DNA of 64,000 nt from Ignavibacteria bacterium (lineage in GTDB: Bacteria; Bacteroidota; Ignavibacteria; Kapaibacteriales; UBA961). The DNA is taken from the NCBI GenBank assembly GCA_016720145.1, contig JADJXV010000007.1:215924-279923 (forward strand). The letters run 5' to 3'. Under the pieces are notes generated by a model, which did no database searches, had not been told where the DNA came from, and saw only the letters and a list, made by a program, of their open reading frames with translations. The position numbers and the translations under genes are program-made. Below are positions 8,355-17,701 of this stretch, piece after piece (the first letter of the stretch is position 1; each line of letters begins with the position of its first letter).

Positions 8355-9605
8355 CTATAATCTATAAAAATAGATACCGGACCAATTTGCTTGGCCACCG
8401 AGTGTTAGCTTAATGTTTGAATTAGACAAGTTATAATATGCAGTTTGAGGGGAATCATCGCCCGGCCATTCCGGTGGCTTTGGTACAGGTTTAATTGCAG
8501 GATCTCCAGGATTCCTTAAAAGCCCAAGCTGCATTTGAGTCTCAGCCGGTAGTAAATATTTATAAGATGATGCAATTGAAATAGTTTCGTACGAAAGCCC
8601 ACCAAAAACATCAATGATGTCTTCATAGCTTTTACTCGCCTGTACATTTACACTAAACATTGTACCATCCGATATCAGCTCTGCGTTTGTCACCCCAATT
8701 GAATTTTCTAAATGTGTACCTTAATACACTACTTGAACTGCTGCGTCAAAGATATGGTTGTCAAAATATTGTGATATGCTGTGCTTGAGACCTATCCCCC
8801 AAAATGCAAACTTTCCAATATTTTTATCGATTTTCATTGGTGGAATGAATCGAAGTAAAAGCTCAGTTCCATATAATGATCCAATTTCAAATTGAGGTAT
8901 TGCTGAAAAAACAGTGCTAATGTTCCCACCGGTTGGTAATGCAAAAAAAGGAGGGAATCCCATAATTGCCTTTTCGAGCGAATCTTTAACACTTTTACTG
9001 AGAGCATTACTTTTGTAAATAGCGCTTAAATAGGGATCAGTTTGTAGTTGATCGATAAAGTACTGGTTGTTTAATTTAAGTCCGGCAGTGCTATTTCCAA
9101 AAATGGTCGCAGATTTATAAGGAAATGACATCCCACTTGTTGCAGAATCCTCATTAAGACCTTTGTAAAAAAGATACTTAAGAATGTTCACTACCATTCC
9201 TGCTGTATCTTTGATTCGAGCTGTGCCATTCAAAAGATCAAATACTACAGCATTTGTATCAGCTATGACTTGTCCTATAGTCATCCCCGGGGCGAGAGGT
9301 GTATATGTCTTTTGGTCATCTCTTACAAATCCGAACATAGAATGTAAGCCAATGCGGAAATAGGGCTTATCTACCTTTTTAGGTACAAATGCTGTACGAA
9401 AAAACCGAGAGTTCGCGGTTGCGTTGGAAGTAGTTACTAAAGGCTGCATAAAAGGACCGCTATTGGGACCTAGTAGTTCTTTCGATACTCTACGAGCCAT
9501 TTCAACGGAGAGTGGATTAGCATGAGGAGCAACTACTTGAGCTGTAAGAATAGATACACCACAAATTAACAATATCAAGGGAAGAAGAAGGAATGCTTTT
9601 TTCAT
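8355..9605 (-). CDS. DUF6588-like outer-membrane protein with an internal TAA stop
   Basis: A signal peptide (KKAFLLLPLILLICGVSILTAQ) is followed by a beta-rich protein that looks like the DUF6588 family of FCB bacteria (IGLHSMFGFV, YGTELLLRFIP, FAFWGIGLKHSISQYF). Translation from Met 9605 reaches TAA at 8721-8723. The same frame then stays open for 122 more codons to 8355 with matching content: an NSIGVTNAELISDGTMFSV stretch, a YEDIIDVFGGLSYET stretch and the end SGIYFYRL. Reading CAA (Gln) for the TAA would make one continuous barrel-like protein of about 416 residues. The break is a base substitution, not a homopolymer slip. The upstream kinase gene ends 2 bp before the start, so the two share a message. 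Confidence 0.6.
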
Positions 9606-9606
9606 A

Positions 9607-10560
9607 TTAATCCTCGTATTCATTAATAAGATTATGTCCTAATTGTAAAGCGCCATCGAGTGCTGTACCTACCGGATGAACTACTGCAATGTTCTTGATA
9701 TCTTTCAGATATGTATTGAGTAATCGTAATAACAATGTATCATTTTCCAACATTCCACCCATACATGCAACTTCGATAATATTATTAGAATTAATATACT
9801 TGCGGCGAACTGAAACTATATTGTCAACTAAATATTTAGCCGATCTGTCAATTATATCATAGCATATTACATCTCCATTATCAGCACATTTCATCACCAA
9901 GGGAGTTAAGGAGTGATATTCAAAAATTCTTTCGGAATAAGCTGAAACAATTGTTCTCGGCTTGTCTTTTTGGAGCATTGGATACTGACCGATGAGCACA
10001 TCGTAGAGGGCAGTTTGTTCGCTTCGGCCATCAATTCCGCGTACAATTGCATTCAATCCTTCTCGACCTATCCATGCACCGCTTCCTTCATCGTCAAGTT
10101 CAATACCCCAGCCGCCACTTCGTACAATTTCACCATCTGAAATTTTTCCGAGTGTAATTGTTCCGGTACCTGCAATGAGTGCAATACCATTATTGCCTCC
10201 TAATACACCTTCTAGAGCAATTTCAGCATCACTGATTACCAACAAATCATTAATCGTAATTTTACTATTTCGTGCAAGTGTTTTAATTAATTGGTTTGAG
10301 CGTAATTTTTCTTCTTCTAGCCACACACCAGCAAGGCCAATGACGATCGCATCAATTTCACTTGAATCAATTGCTGTTCGGTTACATAAATCACGTATCA
10401 TGTTTACTAGGCGCTCACAGGATTCACCAACGCCGACAGCGCCTATCCTTGTCGTACCAGCTACTATTGTACAGAGTATTTCATCTCCTTTTTTAATTAT
10501 ACCCCGCGTTTTAGAACCTCCACCATCGATTGCAATAAGCGTTAATTCATCTTTGTTCAT
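9607..10560 (-). CDS. BadF/BcrA-type ATPase, probable N-acetylglucosamine kinase-like sugar kinase
   Basis: A 317-residue protein of the ASKHA fold. Phosphate 1 loop IDGGGSKTRGIIK lies near residues 10-22, the DAIVIGLAGV region is near 85, and GIALIAGTGTITLG is the second phosphate loop. GGWGIELDDEGSGAWIGREGL is the conserved central motif of the BadF/BadG/BcrA/BcrD family, whose small cytoplasmic members phosphorylate N-acetylglucosamine or related sugars. With anmK nearby, amino-sugar recycling from peptidoglycan is a fair inference. The substrate cannot be read from the sequence. Its stop is 2 bp upstream of the DUF6588 gene start. Confidence 0.8.
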   Translation of the reverse strand: MNKDELTLIAIDGGGSKTRGIIKKGDEILCTIVAGTTRIGAVGVGESCERLVNMIRDLCNRTAIDSSEIDAIVIGLAGVWLEEEKLRSNQLIKTLARNSKITINDLLVISDAEIALEGVLGGNNGIALIAGTGTITLGKISDGEIVRSGGWGIELDDEGSGAWIGREGLNAIVRGIDGRSEQTALYDVLIGQYPMLQKDKPRTIVSAYSERIFEYHSLTPLVMKCADNGDVICYDIIDRSAKYLVDNIVSVRRKYINSNNIIEVACMGGMLENDTLLLRLLNTYLKDIKNIAVVHPVGTALDGALQLGHNLINEYED

Positions 10561-10729
10561 AATGTATTGTATAGAATGGTTTTACTTGATTTGAAATCTA
10601 TTGAAATGTTAGAATACATTCACAATCTACTAAATGTACACAAAACAGTACTATATGATATAAGCATTTGATAATGAATGAGATATATAGAAATAAACAG
10701 TCTGTGCTTTACATGGGATGTACATCAGT

Positions 10730-12577
10730 CTATCGTAAATAAAGAGTTAACACAGCTAAATCTGTAGATGAAACTCCGGCAATTCTTGATGCTTGTCCTA
10801 ATGATAATGGACGAATTTTGTTCAACTTTTCTCGTGATTCAGCTGAAAGAGATTTAATCTTTGAGTAATCCAACGATTCAGGAATATGTTTTTCTTCATT
10901 TTGTTTAAACATAGCTACTTCAGCCACTTGGCGTTCTATATATCCCTCGTATTTGATGTAAATTTCTGACTTGTCGACTAAAAAACTGTTTATTAGGAAT
11001 TCAGGTGGGTTTTCAATCTGCCTGAAAAGGGATTCTAAAGATACATTGTTTCTTTTCGCGAGTACATCCAACGTAGTCGAGGATTGAATTTCATTTTCAT
11101 TGTTGTCCAAAAGAAACGGATTGATATTTTTCGGCTTTACTTTGGTTGTTTTTGAAAAGTCAATTATCTTCTTCACTAATAGTTCTTTATGGGCGATAGT
11201 TTGGTAATCAATATCTGATATCAAGCCATATTTGTGTCCAAAGCAGCTAAGTCGTTCGTATGCATTGTCTTGTCTAAGTAATAATCTATACTCTGCTAAT
11301 GAGGTAAAAATTCGATAAGGTTCTTCAGATTCTTTATTGATCAAATCATCGATCATAACACCGATATATGCCTGCGATCGATCCAGAATAAAAGGAGGCT
11401 CACTTTTAAAACGTAACGCAGCATTTATTCCCGCTATTATTCCTTGTGCGCCTGCTTCTTCATAGCCGGATGTTCCATTTATTTGACCTGCAAAAAACAA
11501 ACCTTCGACATGCTTGGTTTCTAATGTTGGGCGTAATTGATTAGGCAAAAAATAATCATATTCGACAGCATATCCATATTTCAAGATTTTGGCATTTTCA
11601 AGCCCTACAATCGAATGCAACCCTTTTTCTTGTGTTTCTTTCGGTAAACTCGTCGAAAAGCCATTAACATAAACAGAGTTTGTGTTAAGTCCTTCACGTT
11701 CAAGTACTATCTGATGTGAAGTTTTATCACTAAATCTATCGATCTTATCTTCTATAGAAGGGCAATATCGTGGTCCTTTACCGGAAATAGTACCGGTGAA
11801 CATTGGAGATTGTGAAAATCCTGTTCGAAGTATATCATGAGTTTTTTGTGAGGTGTTCGTTGAGTGGCAAGTTTGAACGTTTTTAACTTGAAAGGTTCTA
11901 AACGAAAATGGTTGTGGATGCTCATCCCCGCCAAATAATGAAAGGTTCTGATAGTTGATCGTGTGTCTGTTAATACGAGGTGGTGTACCCGTTTTTAATC
12001 TTCCTGTATGAAATCCAAAAGATTGCAAATCTTTGGAGACTGACTTTGATGATTTTTCACCTACCCTTCCACCTTCTTCTCCTTTCATTCCGGTGTACAT
12101 TATTCCATTCAAGAATGTACCTGAACATAGTACCACGCATTTTGCAGTAACTGATTCACCGGTCTCGGTTACAATCCCTCCAACTTTTCCATTGTTAATT
12201 ATTATCGAAGTAATATTTGAATTTACAATCGTTAAATTTGGTGTGTTTAGCAGTAGTTGTTGTGCAAATAGAGGATATAAATCTTTGTCATTCTGAGATC
12301 TACTCGACCAAACAGCCGGACCTTTGGATGTGTTTAATAGCTTGAATTGCAATCCACTCTTATCTGCAAGTGTACCCATCACACCACCTAAAGCATCTAT
12401 TTCTTTTGCGAGATGTCCTTTTGCACTCCCTCCAATAGAAGGATTGCATGATAAACGCCCTATAGACTTCACATCCATTGAGAATAGAGCTGTATTGCAG
12501 CCCATCTTCGCTGATGCGACGCTCGCTTCTATACCAGCATGTCCTCCGCCTATGACTATAATATCAAAATGTATCAT
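10730..12577 (-). CDS. mnmG: tRNA uridine-5-carboxymethylaminomethyl modification enzyme MnmG (GidA)
   Basis: A 615-residue FAD protein that, with MnmE, makes the cmnm5 group on U34 of tRNAs. The N-terminal dinucleotide-binding loop GGGHAGIEAS lies at residues 12-21. Family signatures SCNPSIGGSAKGHL, GTFLNG, GRLKTGTPPRI, the CxS/T motif in RYCPSIEDK, and GTSGYEEAGAQG are all present, as is the C-terminal domain (YIERQVAEVAMFKQNE). Length matches the family. It lies downstream of mnmE on the same strand, the classic mnmE-mnmG pairing. A parS site sits between the two genes, just upstream of the start. Confidence 0.97.
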   Translation of the reverse strand: MIHFDIIVIGGGHAGIEASVASAKMGCNTALFSMDVKSIGRLSCNPSIGGSAKGHLAKEIDALGGVMGTLADKSGLQFKLLNTSKGPAVWSSRSQNDKDLYPLFAQQLLLNTPNLTIVNSNITSIIINNGKVGGIVTETGESVTAKCVVLCSGTFLNGIMYTGMKGEEGGRVGEKSSKSVSKDLQSFGFHTGRLKTGTPPRINRHTINYQNLSLFGGDEHPQPFSFRTFQVKNVQTCHSTNTSQKTHDILRTGFSQSPMFTGTISGKGPRYCPSIEDKIDRFSDKTSHQIVLEREGLNTNSVYVNGFSTSLPKETQEKGLHSIVGLENAKILKYGYAVEYDYFLPNQLRPTLETKHVEGLFFAGQINGTSGYEEAGAQGIIAGINAALRFKSEPPFILDRSQAYIGVMIDDLINKESEEPYRIFTSLAEYRLLLRQDNAYERLSCFGHKYGLISDIDYQTIAHKELLVKKIIDFSKTTKVKPKNINPFLLDNNENEIQSSTTLDVLAKRNNVSLESLFRQIENPPEFLINSFLVDKSEIYIKYEGYIERQVAEVAMFKQNEEKHIPESLDYSKIKSLSAESREKLNKIRPLSLGQASRIAGVSSTDLAVLTLYLR

Positions 12578-12597
12578 TTGAATAAATTCGATTAGAA

Positions 12598-12613
12598 TGT
12601 TTCACGTGAAACA
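12598..12613. promoter_or_regulatory. parS, ParB-binding centromere site
   Basis: The perfect 16-bp palindrome TGTTTCACGTGAAACA, identical to the consensus parS bound by chromosomal ParB/Spo0J. It sits in the short gap between mnmG and mnmE. In most bacteria chromosomal parS sites cluster close to oriC. No other copy was seen in the window, and parA/parB are not here. Confidence 0.88.
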
Positions 12614-12690
12614 TTGCCATGACTGGAATATGTAGACGAGATAAAATAGAGTGTCTTAGTCCGCAATAATAATACCAAAGCCAAAATGTA

Positions 12691-14049
12691 TTATTTCCCA
12701 ATACAAAATTGGGAGAAAATAGTGTTAAGTATTTCTTCGTTAAGTACTTCTCCAGTAATTTCGCCAAGTTTTGAAATTGCGTGCCTGATATCTAGGGCGA
12801 CAAATTCATTGGACATTCGTTTCTCCAAAGAAAGTCTTGCAGTTGATAGATATATTGAAATATCTGACAGGAGAGAAGCGTGGCGTTGGTTTAATAAAAC
12901 ATCTGATACTCGTTCTGTACTTGAGGTTGCAATGTATTCGATATACTGTTTTATACTTGCGATGCCATTACCTTCGAGTGCAGAAACATAAAAAACATCA
13001 TTTGTAGTATTAGAAGTTGGGGATGTGGCGATATCGACTTTATTATGAACAAGGCAGATTTTTTTATGAGGATAAAGGTCTTGTAATGAATTCAACAAAG
13101 AATGAGAATAATGCTCGCCTAAAGATAGATCATTAATAACAAAGATCAGGTTACTCGAGTCGAGCAAGCTGTGAGTTAATGCAATACCTTCAAGCTCAAT
13201 ACTATCTTTGGAGTCGTTCCTTAACCCGGCCGTATCATAGATGGTAATTGCAATACCATTCAAAGTAATAATATCTTGAATATAATCACGAGTAGTGCCT
13301 GCAATTGGACTAACGATTGAGCGGTGTTTGTTGAGTAATGAGTTAAATAAGGTTGACTTGCCAGCGTTAGGATATCCGGCTAAGCCAATTTGAAATCCGT
13401 TTCTCAGGATTGTTGAGGCTGTAGTATCTGATAATTGATGACATGTAAGAATTATCTCATCAAGCATAGATAGTAAGTGGTTTTTATCGACAAATTCAAT
13501 ATCTTCGCCGGAAAAATCGAGTTCTAATTCAAGTAAAGCACAAACAGAAAGCAAGCTTTGCCGAAGTATTTGTATGGTTTTGGCAAATCCACCAATAAGC
13601 TGACGTGCGGCAACATGTGAGCCTCTAGAAGAAACAGAGTGAATTAAATCAGCAACAGCTTCGACTTGCGTAAGATCTAACTTGCCATTTATGAACGCAC
13701 GTCGTGTAAATTCGCCGGGGTCAGCATAACGAGCTCCTTGCCGAAGGAGAGCAGTGGTAACTTCATCTGAAACGACGAAACCTCCATGGCATCCGATTTC
13801 AACAGTATTTTCACCTGTATACGAGTGTGGTGCTCTAAAGACAGATGAAGTGACAGTATCTAATAATTCATCGTTGTCATAAAATTTACCATAGTGGATT
13901 GTATGCGAAGCTACATCAGCTAAAGCTTTTTTACCTCGAAAACATTTATCAGCGATCAGAAAAGCGTCATTACCTGAAAGGCGTATCACGGCTAGACCAG
14001 AAACACCGGGAGGTGTGGCGAGGGCACAAATTGTATCGTCTGTTATCAT
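12691..14049 (-). CDS. mnmE: tRNA modification GTPase MnmE (TrmE)
   Basis: A 452-residue protein, full family length. N-terminal folate-binding domain (DTICALATPPGVSGLAVIRLSG; YTGENTVEIGCHGG; GEFTRRAFINGKLDLTQ), then a G domain with G1 GYPNAGKST, G2 region IAGTTRDYI, G3 DTAGLR, and NKVD as G4. The protein ends in the invariant FCIGK, whose Cys is conserved in MnmE. It partners MnmG in wobble-uridine modification. The first ATG at 14049 is used. It diverges from birA with a 40-bp gap that must contain both promoters. Confidence 0.97.
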   Translation of the reverse strand: MITDDTICALATPPGVSGLAVIRLSGNDAFLIADKCFRGKKALADVASHTIHYGKFYDNDELLDTVTSSVFRAPHSYTGENTVEIGCHGGFVVSDEVTTALLRQGARYADPGEFTRRAFINGKLDLTQVEAVADLIHSVSSRGSHVAARQLIGGFAKTIQILRQSLLSVCALLELELDFSGEDIEFVDKNHLLSMLDEIILTCHQLSDTTASTILRNGFQIGLAGYPNAGKSTLFNSLLNKHRSIVSPIAGTTRDYIQDIITLNGIAITIYDTAGLRNDSKDSIELEGIALTHSLLDSSNLIFVINDLSLGEHYSHSLLNSLQDLYPHKKICLVHNKVDIATSPTSNTTNDVFYVSALEGNGIASIKQYIEYIATSSTERVSDVLLNQRHASLLSDISIYLSTARLSLEKRMSNEFVALDIRHAISKLGEITGEVLNEEILNTIFSQFCIGK

Positions 14050-14089
14050 ATCAACAGTAGTATTATAATATAGTTAGTTAAAAATATAT

Positions 14090-14818
14090 ATGGAGAATTA
14101 CTTTAGCTTTGGGACAGTATCATCAACGAATGATATTGCAAAAATACTTCTTGATCAAATAAACGAAGTGATAATTACTGCAAATTACCAAACAAAAGGT
14201 CGAGGAAGAAATAATAAACATTGGGTAGGTGATTATGGAAAAAACATCTATTTATCATATGGCATTAAACATAGGAATTTGGAGACAAGTTTAAGTCATA
14301 CCATGCTTATGTATCAATCTATCGGATGTTTGGCGGTGAAAAAAGTCTTGGAATATATAGCACCGAATCTACAATTTGTGCTTAAATACCCCAATGATAT
14401 ATATGCACTACAGAATAATCGATGGAAAAAGATATCGGGTGTGTTAATTGAAAATGAATTTGTTGGCTCAAATTTAAAATCGACGATTATCGGTATTGGT
14501 ATAAATGGATCGCAACAGATATTTGATGCGGAATTAGCTGCTACATCTCTTGTATTATTAGGGATTAAAGCGGATATATTGGATATCAAACATCGATTAA
14601 TTAGAGAGATAAAGATCTATGTAAATGCCGAGGCGGAATATATAATCAAAGAATGGAAGAAAGAGTTACGAATTAATAAAAAAATGATACAGATAGTGGG
14701 TGAAGAGGGAATTTGGAAAGTGCAGGATATCAACGAATTCGGATTATTGATTTTAAGTAATGAAGGGAAAGAAAGAGTAATCAACAACGGAGATTCAATT
14801 CGTTATGAATTGGAGTAA
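14090..14818 (+). CDS. Biotin--[acetyl-CoA-carboxylase] ligase, short form
   Basis: A 242-residue catalytic-only BirA-type ligase that attaches biotin to carboxyl-carrier domains through biotinyl-AMP. The N-terminal SSTND motif (residues 11-15), the adenylate-binding loop TKGRGRNNKHW, LKYPNDIY (the conserved KWPND motif) and KISGVLIEN are visible, as is GIGINGS. It lacks the DNA-binding N-terminal HTH of E. coli BirA, so it should not be a repressor. It converges tail to tail with the Omp85 gene with only 5 bp between their ends. Confidence 0.92.
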   Translation: MENYFSFGTVSSTNDIAKILLDQINEVIITANYQTKGRGRNNKHWVGDYGKNIYLSYGIKHRNLETSLSHTMLMYQSIGCLAVKKVLEYIAPNLQFVLKYPNDIYALQNNRWKKISGVLIENEFVGSNLKSTIIGIGINGSQQIFDAELAATSLVLLGIKADILDIKHRLIREIKIYVNAEAEYIIKEWKKELRINKKMIQIVGEEGIWKVQDINEFGLLILSNEGKERVINNGDSIRYELE

Positions 14819-14823
14819 CTAAT

Positions 14824-17094
14824 TTAAAATGCATGACCTAAGCCAATGTGTATTTGTAAATTTTCACTCGAGAATGGACTACGAGAAGTAATAAATTTGT
14901 TATCATGAGAAGTAGGGTCGTACAACCGAGTAGCAACATCAATCCGTATCGGCCCAACCGGAGTTTCACGACGAAATCCAGCTCCAATACCTACTGCAAG
15001 GCCACCTATCAAGTCATTCAACCGTGCTGAGGCGTACTTACCTTCCTGTAATTGATTAAATGCATTACCCCAATCGATAAAAAAAGTGATACCCATTTCT
15101 TGAATTTGATCTGCTAATGTAGAATTAATTCCACGTGGTCTTGCAAAACGATAACGGTATTCAAGACTACCTTCTATAATGGTCGCGTTACCTAGGAGAT
15201 TGTTGGAACCATCAACTGGTATTTCGCTTGAAGTAAGATCTGCAAGACTGCGCGATGAATACGATCGTACGCTATTTGCTCCACCGGCAAAAAAATGTCG
15301 GTCAAAAGGAATAAAGTAACTATTACTTAAGTCTATCCAAATATTACCAGTACGAAATTTTATAGCTAATACATTATTCGATCCGGTATGAAAAAAATGG
15401 TAATAAGTAAGCTGTAAACGTCTAAAGCTATACAATCTACCATAAGCAAACTCAAAAACTGACGATAAAAAATGACCCTTAGAGGGAGAGAATGGATTAT
15501 TCCTTGTATCCGAGGTCAGTGTAGCAGAAAGAATTTGACCCGGATGAGCTAAATTACTACCGGCATAAGTATGTATAGGAGCGAATGGAATAAGAAATTG
15601 TGTAGCAGCTTTTTGTTGATCTTGAGTAACAGCATTGGTGAGAATGTTTATGCTAACTTCTTCGAAATTATGGAGTTGTTGCAATTCTGTAAAAAACTCG
15701 AAAAGTATAGAATTAACAAAAGTATAAGAGGGAAAATTAACTGGAAAAGATACTCGAAGTGGAAAAGAAGTTAAGCGTAATGGTATTTCTTGTATATCTA
15801 ATCCACTTGAAAGGAATCGATAGGAGTAGGAAGACTGAAGTGAAAATCCAATCCTTGCGGATCCTATCTCAAATAATAAGGGCTGACTAAATTGCCCACC
15901 AACCTGCCATTCTCGAGCAATTGAAGAAAATAGACTAAAATCTTGCCAAACATGGCGTCCATATAAACTTACAGTTTGTGCGGCTCCAAATAAATTTCTA
16001 TGGAGTAATGAAATTTCTACACCAAAATTTGTAAAATTATCATAAGTAGTATGATTTATAAAAGGTGCTGCCACGATTTCTTTTTGTTTTTTATATTGCA
16101 AGTATATCTGTAGGGGAAGTATAGTATATTCACCGCTCTGAAGGATCTCAAGTGAATCAATTGACACTAAGTCGAATGTAGATAAGCTGTATAAATTAGA
16201 TTGCGAACGTCCTACGGCTGCTCGATTATACCAATCACCTTCATGTATATCTAACATTTGTCGAATAAGATAATCAGAAATAGGGTTCTGTTCTCTAAAA
16301 TCTGACTTTACAAATATTTTGCCTATTTTACAACGCTTTCCTAGTAAGAAAGGTATGATGATGCTATCACTGTACGTAAGGGGAGATTTAAAAACAATGG
16401 GCTGATCGAAGTGAACGAAATAGTATCCGTTATTTTGTAAATAATTAGTCAATGCATCAATAGTATTTTTGATAGAAGGTTCATTGAAATAAGTACCTTT
16501 AGTAGAAGGAACTAATGCAAATAAATCTTCACGAAGCTCAACCGGTAAATTATCAAACCCGGTGTAAATGATTGTATCGATTGTATATTGATTATTCTCT
16601 TTAACAGAGAAAGTGAGAACATTAGCCTTTTCTGTAGAGTCAAAATCGTAGCTGTATGAAGCAGTTGCATCATGAAACCCATATTGATTATAAACATCGA
16701 TGAGAGTCAGGACATCGTTTTCTGCACCAGTTTGGTCAAAATACCGATATTCTTCTTCGTAATTTCTAACTGCAACCCCTAAAGCATCTTCAAGTGGTTT
16801 AGGAGTATAGGGGTTAATCGATATCTGGCGGTAATAAAATCTAAATATTCTGTGCGCGAAGCTCAGGTCTGATGGAAGTGAGGATACGACATCTTGCAAA
16901 GCAGAACTTGAAAAGTAGATGTTACCGTTAAACTTCACATTATTTAGTTCTCCCTCGAGAGGTAAGGTGTTTATTGGTTGGGGTGTTCCGGTAATTGGAA
17001 CAGGTGATTTACTCAATGAATCTGACGTATCAGTTTGTGCGAAACAAACAGAAATATTCAAACTAAACAATACGATAAATAGGAATAAATACAT
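14824..17094 (-). CDS. Omp85-superfamily outer-membrane protein (BamA/TamA-like)
   Basis: A 756-residue protein with a signal peptide (LFLFIVLFSLNISVCFAQ). POTRA-like periplasmic repeats come next (for example YQINPYTPK-type and ENNQYTIDTIIYTGFDNLP segments, about residues 50-330). The C-terminal half is a 16-strand-type barrel of the bacterial surface antigen family. Near the end GAGFRRETPVGPIRIDVA carries the conserved G-x-R...TP.GP.R.D pattern, and the protein ends in an aromatic residue (HAF), as outer-membrane barrels do. Such proteins insert or export other outer-membrane proteins. It is shorter than a five-POTRA BamA, so a TamA-like or accessory role is likely. Confidence 0.85.
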   Translation of the reverse strand: MYLFLFIVLFSLNISVCFAQTDTSDSLSKSPVPITGTPQPINTLPLEGELNNVKFNGNIYFSSSALQDVVSSLPSDLSFAHRIFRFYYRQISINPYTPKPLEDALGVAVRNYEEEYRYFDQTGAENDVLTLIDVYNQYGFHDATASYSYDFDSTEKANVLTFSVKENNQYTIDTIIYTGFDNLPVELREDLFALVPSTKGTYFNEPSIKNTIDALTNYLQNNGYYFVHFDQPIVFKSPLTYSDSIIIPFLLGKRCKIGKIFVKSDFREQNPISDYLIRQMLDIHEGDWYNRAAVGRSQSNLYSLSTFDLVSIDSLEILQSGEYTILPLQIYLQYKKQKEIVAAPFINHTTYDNFTNFGVEISLLHRNLFGAAQTVSLYGRHVWQDFSLFSSIAREWQVGGQFSQPLLFEIGSARIGFSLQSSYSYRFLSSGLDIQEIPLRLTSFPLRVSFPVNFPSYTFVNSILFEFFTELQQLHNFEEVSINILTNAVTQDQQKAATQFLIPFAPIHTYAGSNLAHPGQILSATLTSDTRNNPFSPSKGHFLSSVFEFAYGRLYSFRRLQLTYYHFFHTGSNNVLAIKFRTGNIWIDLSNSYFIPFDRHFFAGGANSVRSYSSRSLADLTSSEIPVDGSNNLLGNATIIEGSLEYRYRFARPRGINSTLADQIQEMGITFFIDWGNAFNQLQEGKYASARLNDLIGGLAVGIGAGFRRETPVGPIRIDVATRLYDPTSHDNKFITSRSPFSSENLQIHIGLGHAF

Positions 17095-17112
17095 AAAGCT
17101 ATAGACAAAAAA

Positions 17113-17140
17113 CAGCCCAAACCTCTATATGGTTCGGGCT
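17113..17140 (-). terminator. Rho-independent terminator after the DUF2795 gene
   Basis: AGCCCAAACC and GGTTCGGGCT form a 10-bp stem (one mismatch) with a loop of about 8 bases. Read on the minus strand the stem is followed by GTTTTTTG, the expected U-tract. It separates the DUF2795 gene from the Omp85 gene. Confidence 0.8.
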
Positions 17141-17176
17141 AGCCAAATAGTAAATACCAGGAACATATCATTGTAG

Positions 17177-17416
17177 TTAATACATGTTCTCTTCTTCTTC
17201 GTCATCATTAAAATATAGGTCATCCGTAGCATTTTCATACTCAGGCCACAAATCTTCCATACCTTCATATAGCTCATCATTATCTTCTAATTCAGCCAGA
17301 TTATCAATGACTTGTTGATGAGCACCTGTACGATTCGCATAGTCGATGAGCTCTTCTTTAGTAGCAGGCCAAGGCGCATCCTCGAGCGCATACGCTAATT
17401 CTGGTGTCCAAAACAT
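17177..17416 (-). CDS. Small acidic protein, DUF2795-like
   Basis: A 79-residue protein. The first half (residues 1-45: LEDAPWPATKEELIDYANRTGAHQQVIDNLAEL) is the pattern of DUF2795, a short helical domain in which a Pro-x-x-Lys/Arg-x-x-Leu stretch precedes two helices. The second half is a strongly acidic tail ending in DDEEEEN. It has no signal or membrane segment. It stands alone with its own terminator. The 285 bp upstream, as far as gatB, hold no other gene I can see. Confidence 0.75.
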   Translation of the reverse strand: MFWTPELAYALEDAPWPATKEELIDYANRTGAHQQVIDNLAELEDNDELYEGMEDLWPEYENATDDLYFNDDEEEENMY

Positions 17417-17701
17417 ATTTAACCCTCTTATATAATTAATAAAACATAAACATTTTCGGTTAGCAGCTACCTATACAAGGCGATGTGTTTTGTAGTTAGG
17501 TATGCCGGTCAAAGTGGTCGGGTGCAAGAATTTTGCGCAAAAATACACTCTTATGGAGCATTAAACAAATTGAAGAACAGATAATTAAATAATAGTAGTA
17601 TTACCAGATACCATTGGTAGTGAAACTGGGGAAAATTAAGTGATGAGATTTTGTTAAATTTGTAACAAGTAAAGCATTATATATAAAGTTAAAGATACTC
17701 A

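Noticed and set aside
10175..12581. Long plus-strand open frames opposite the BadF kinase and mnmG
   Set aside because: They are antisense shadows of well-conserved genes, with no signal, domain or ribosome site.
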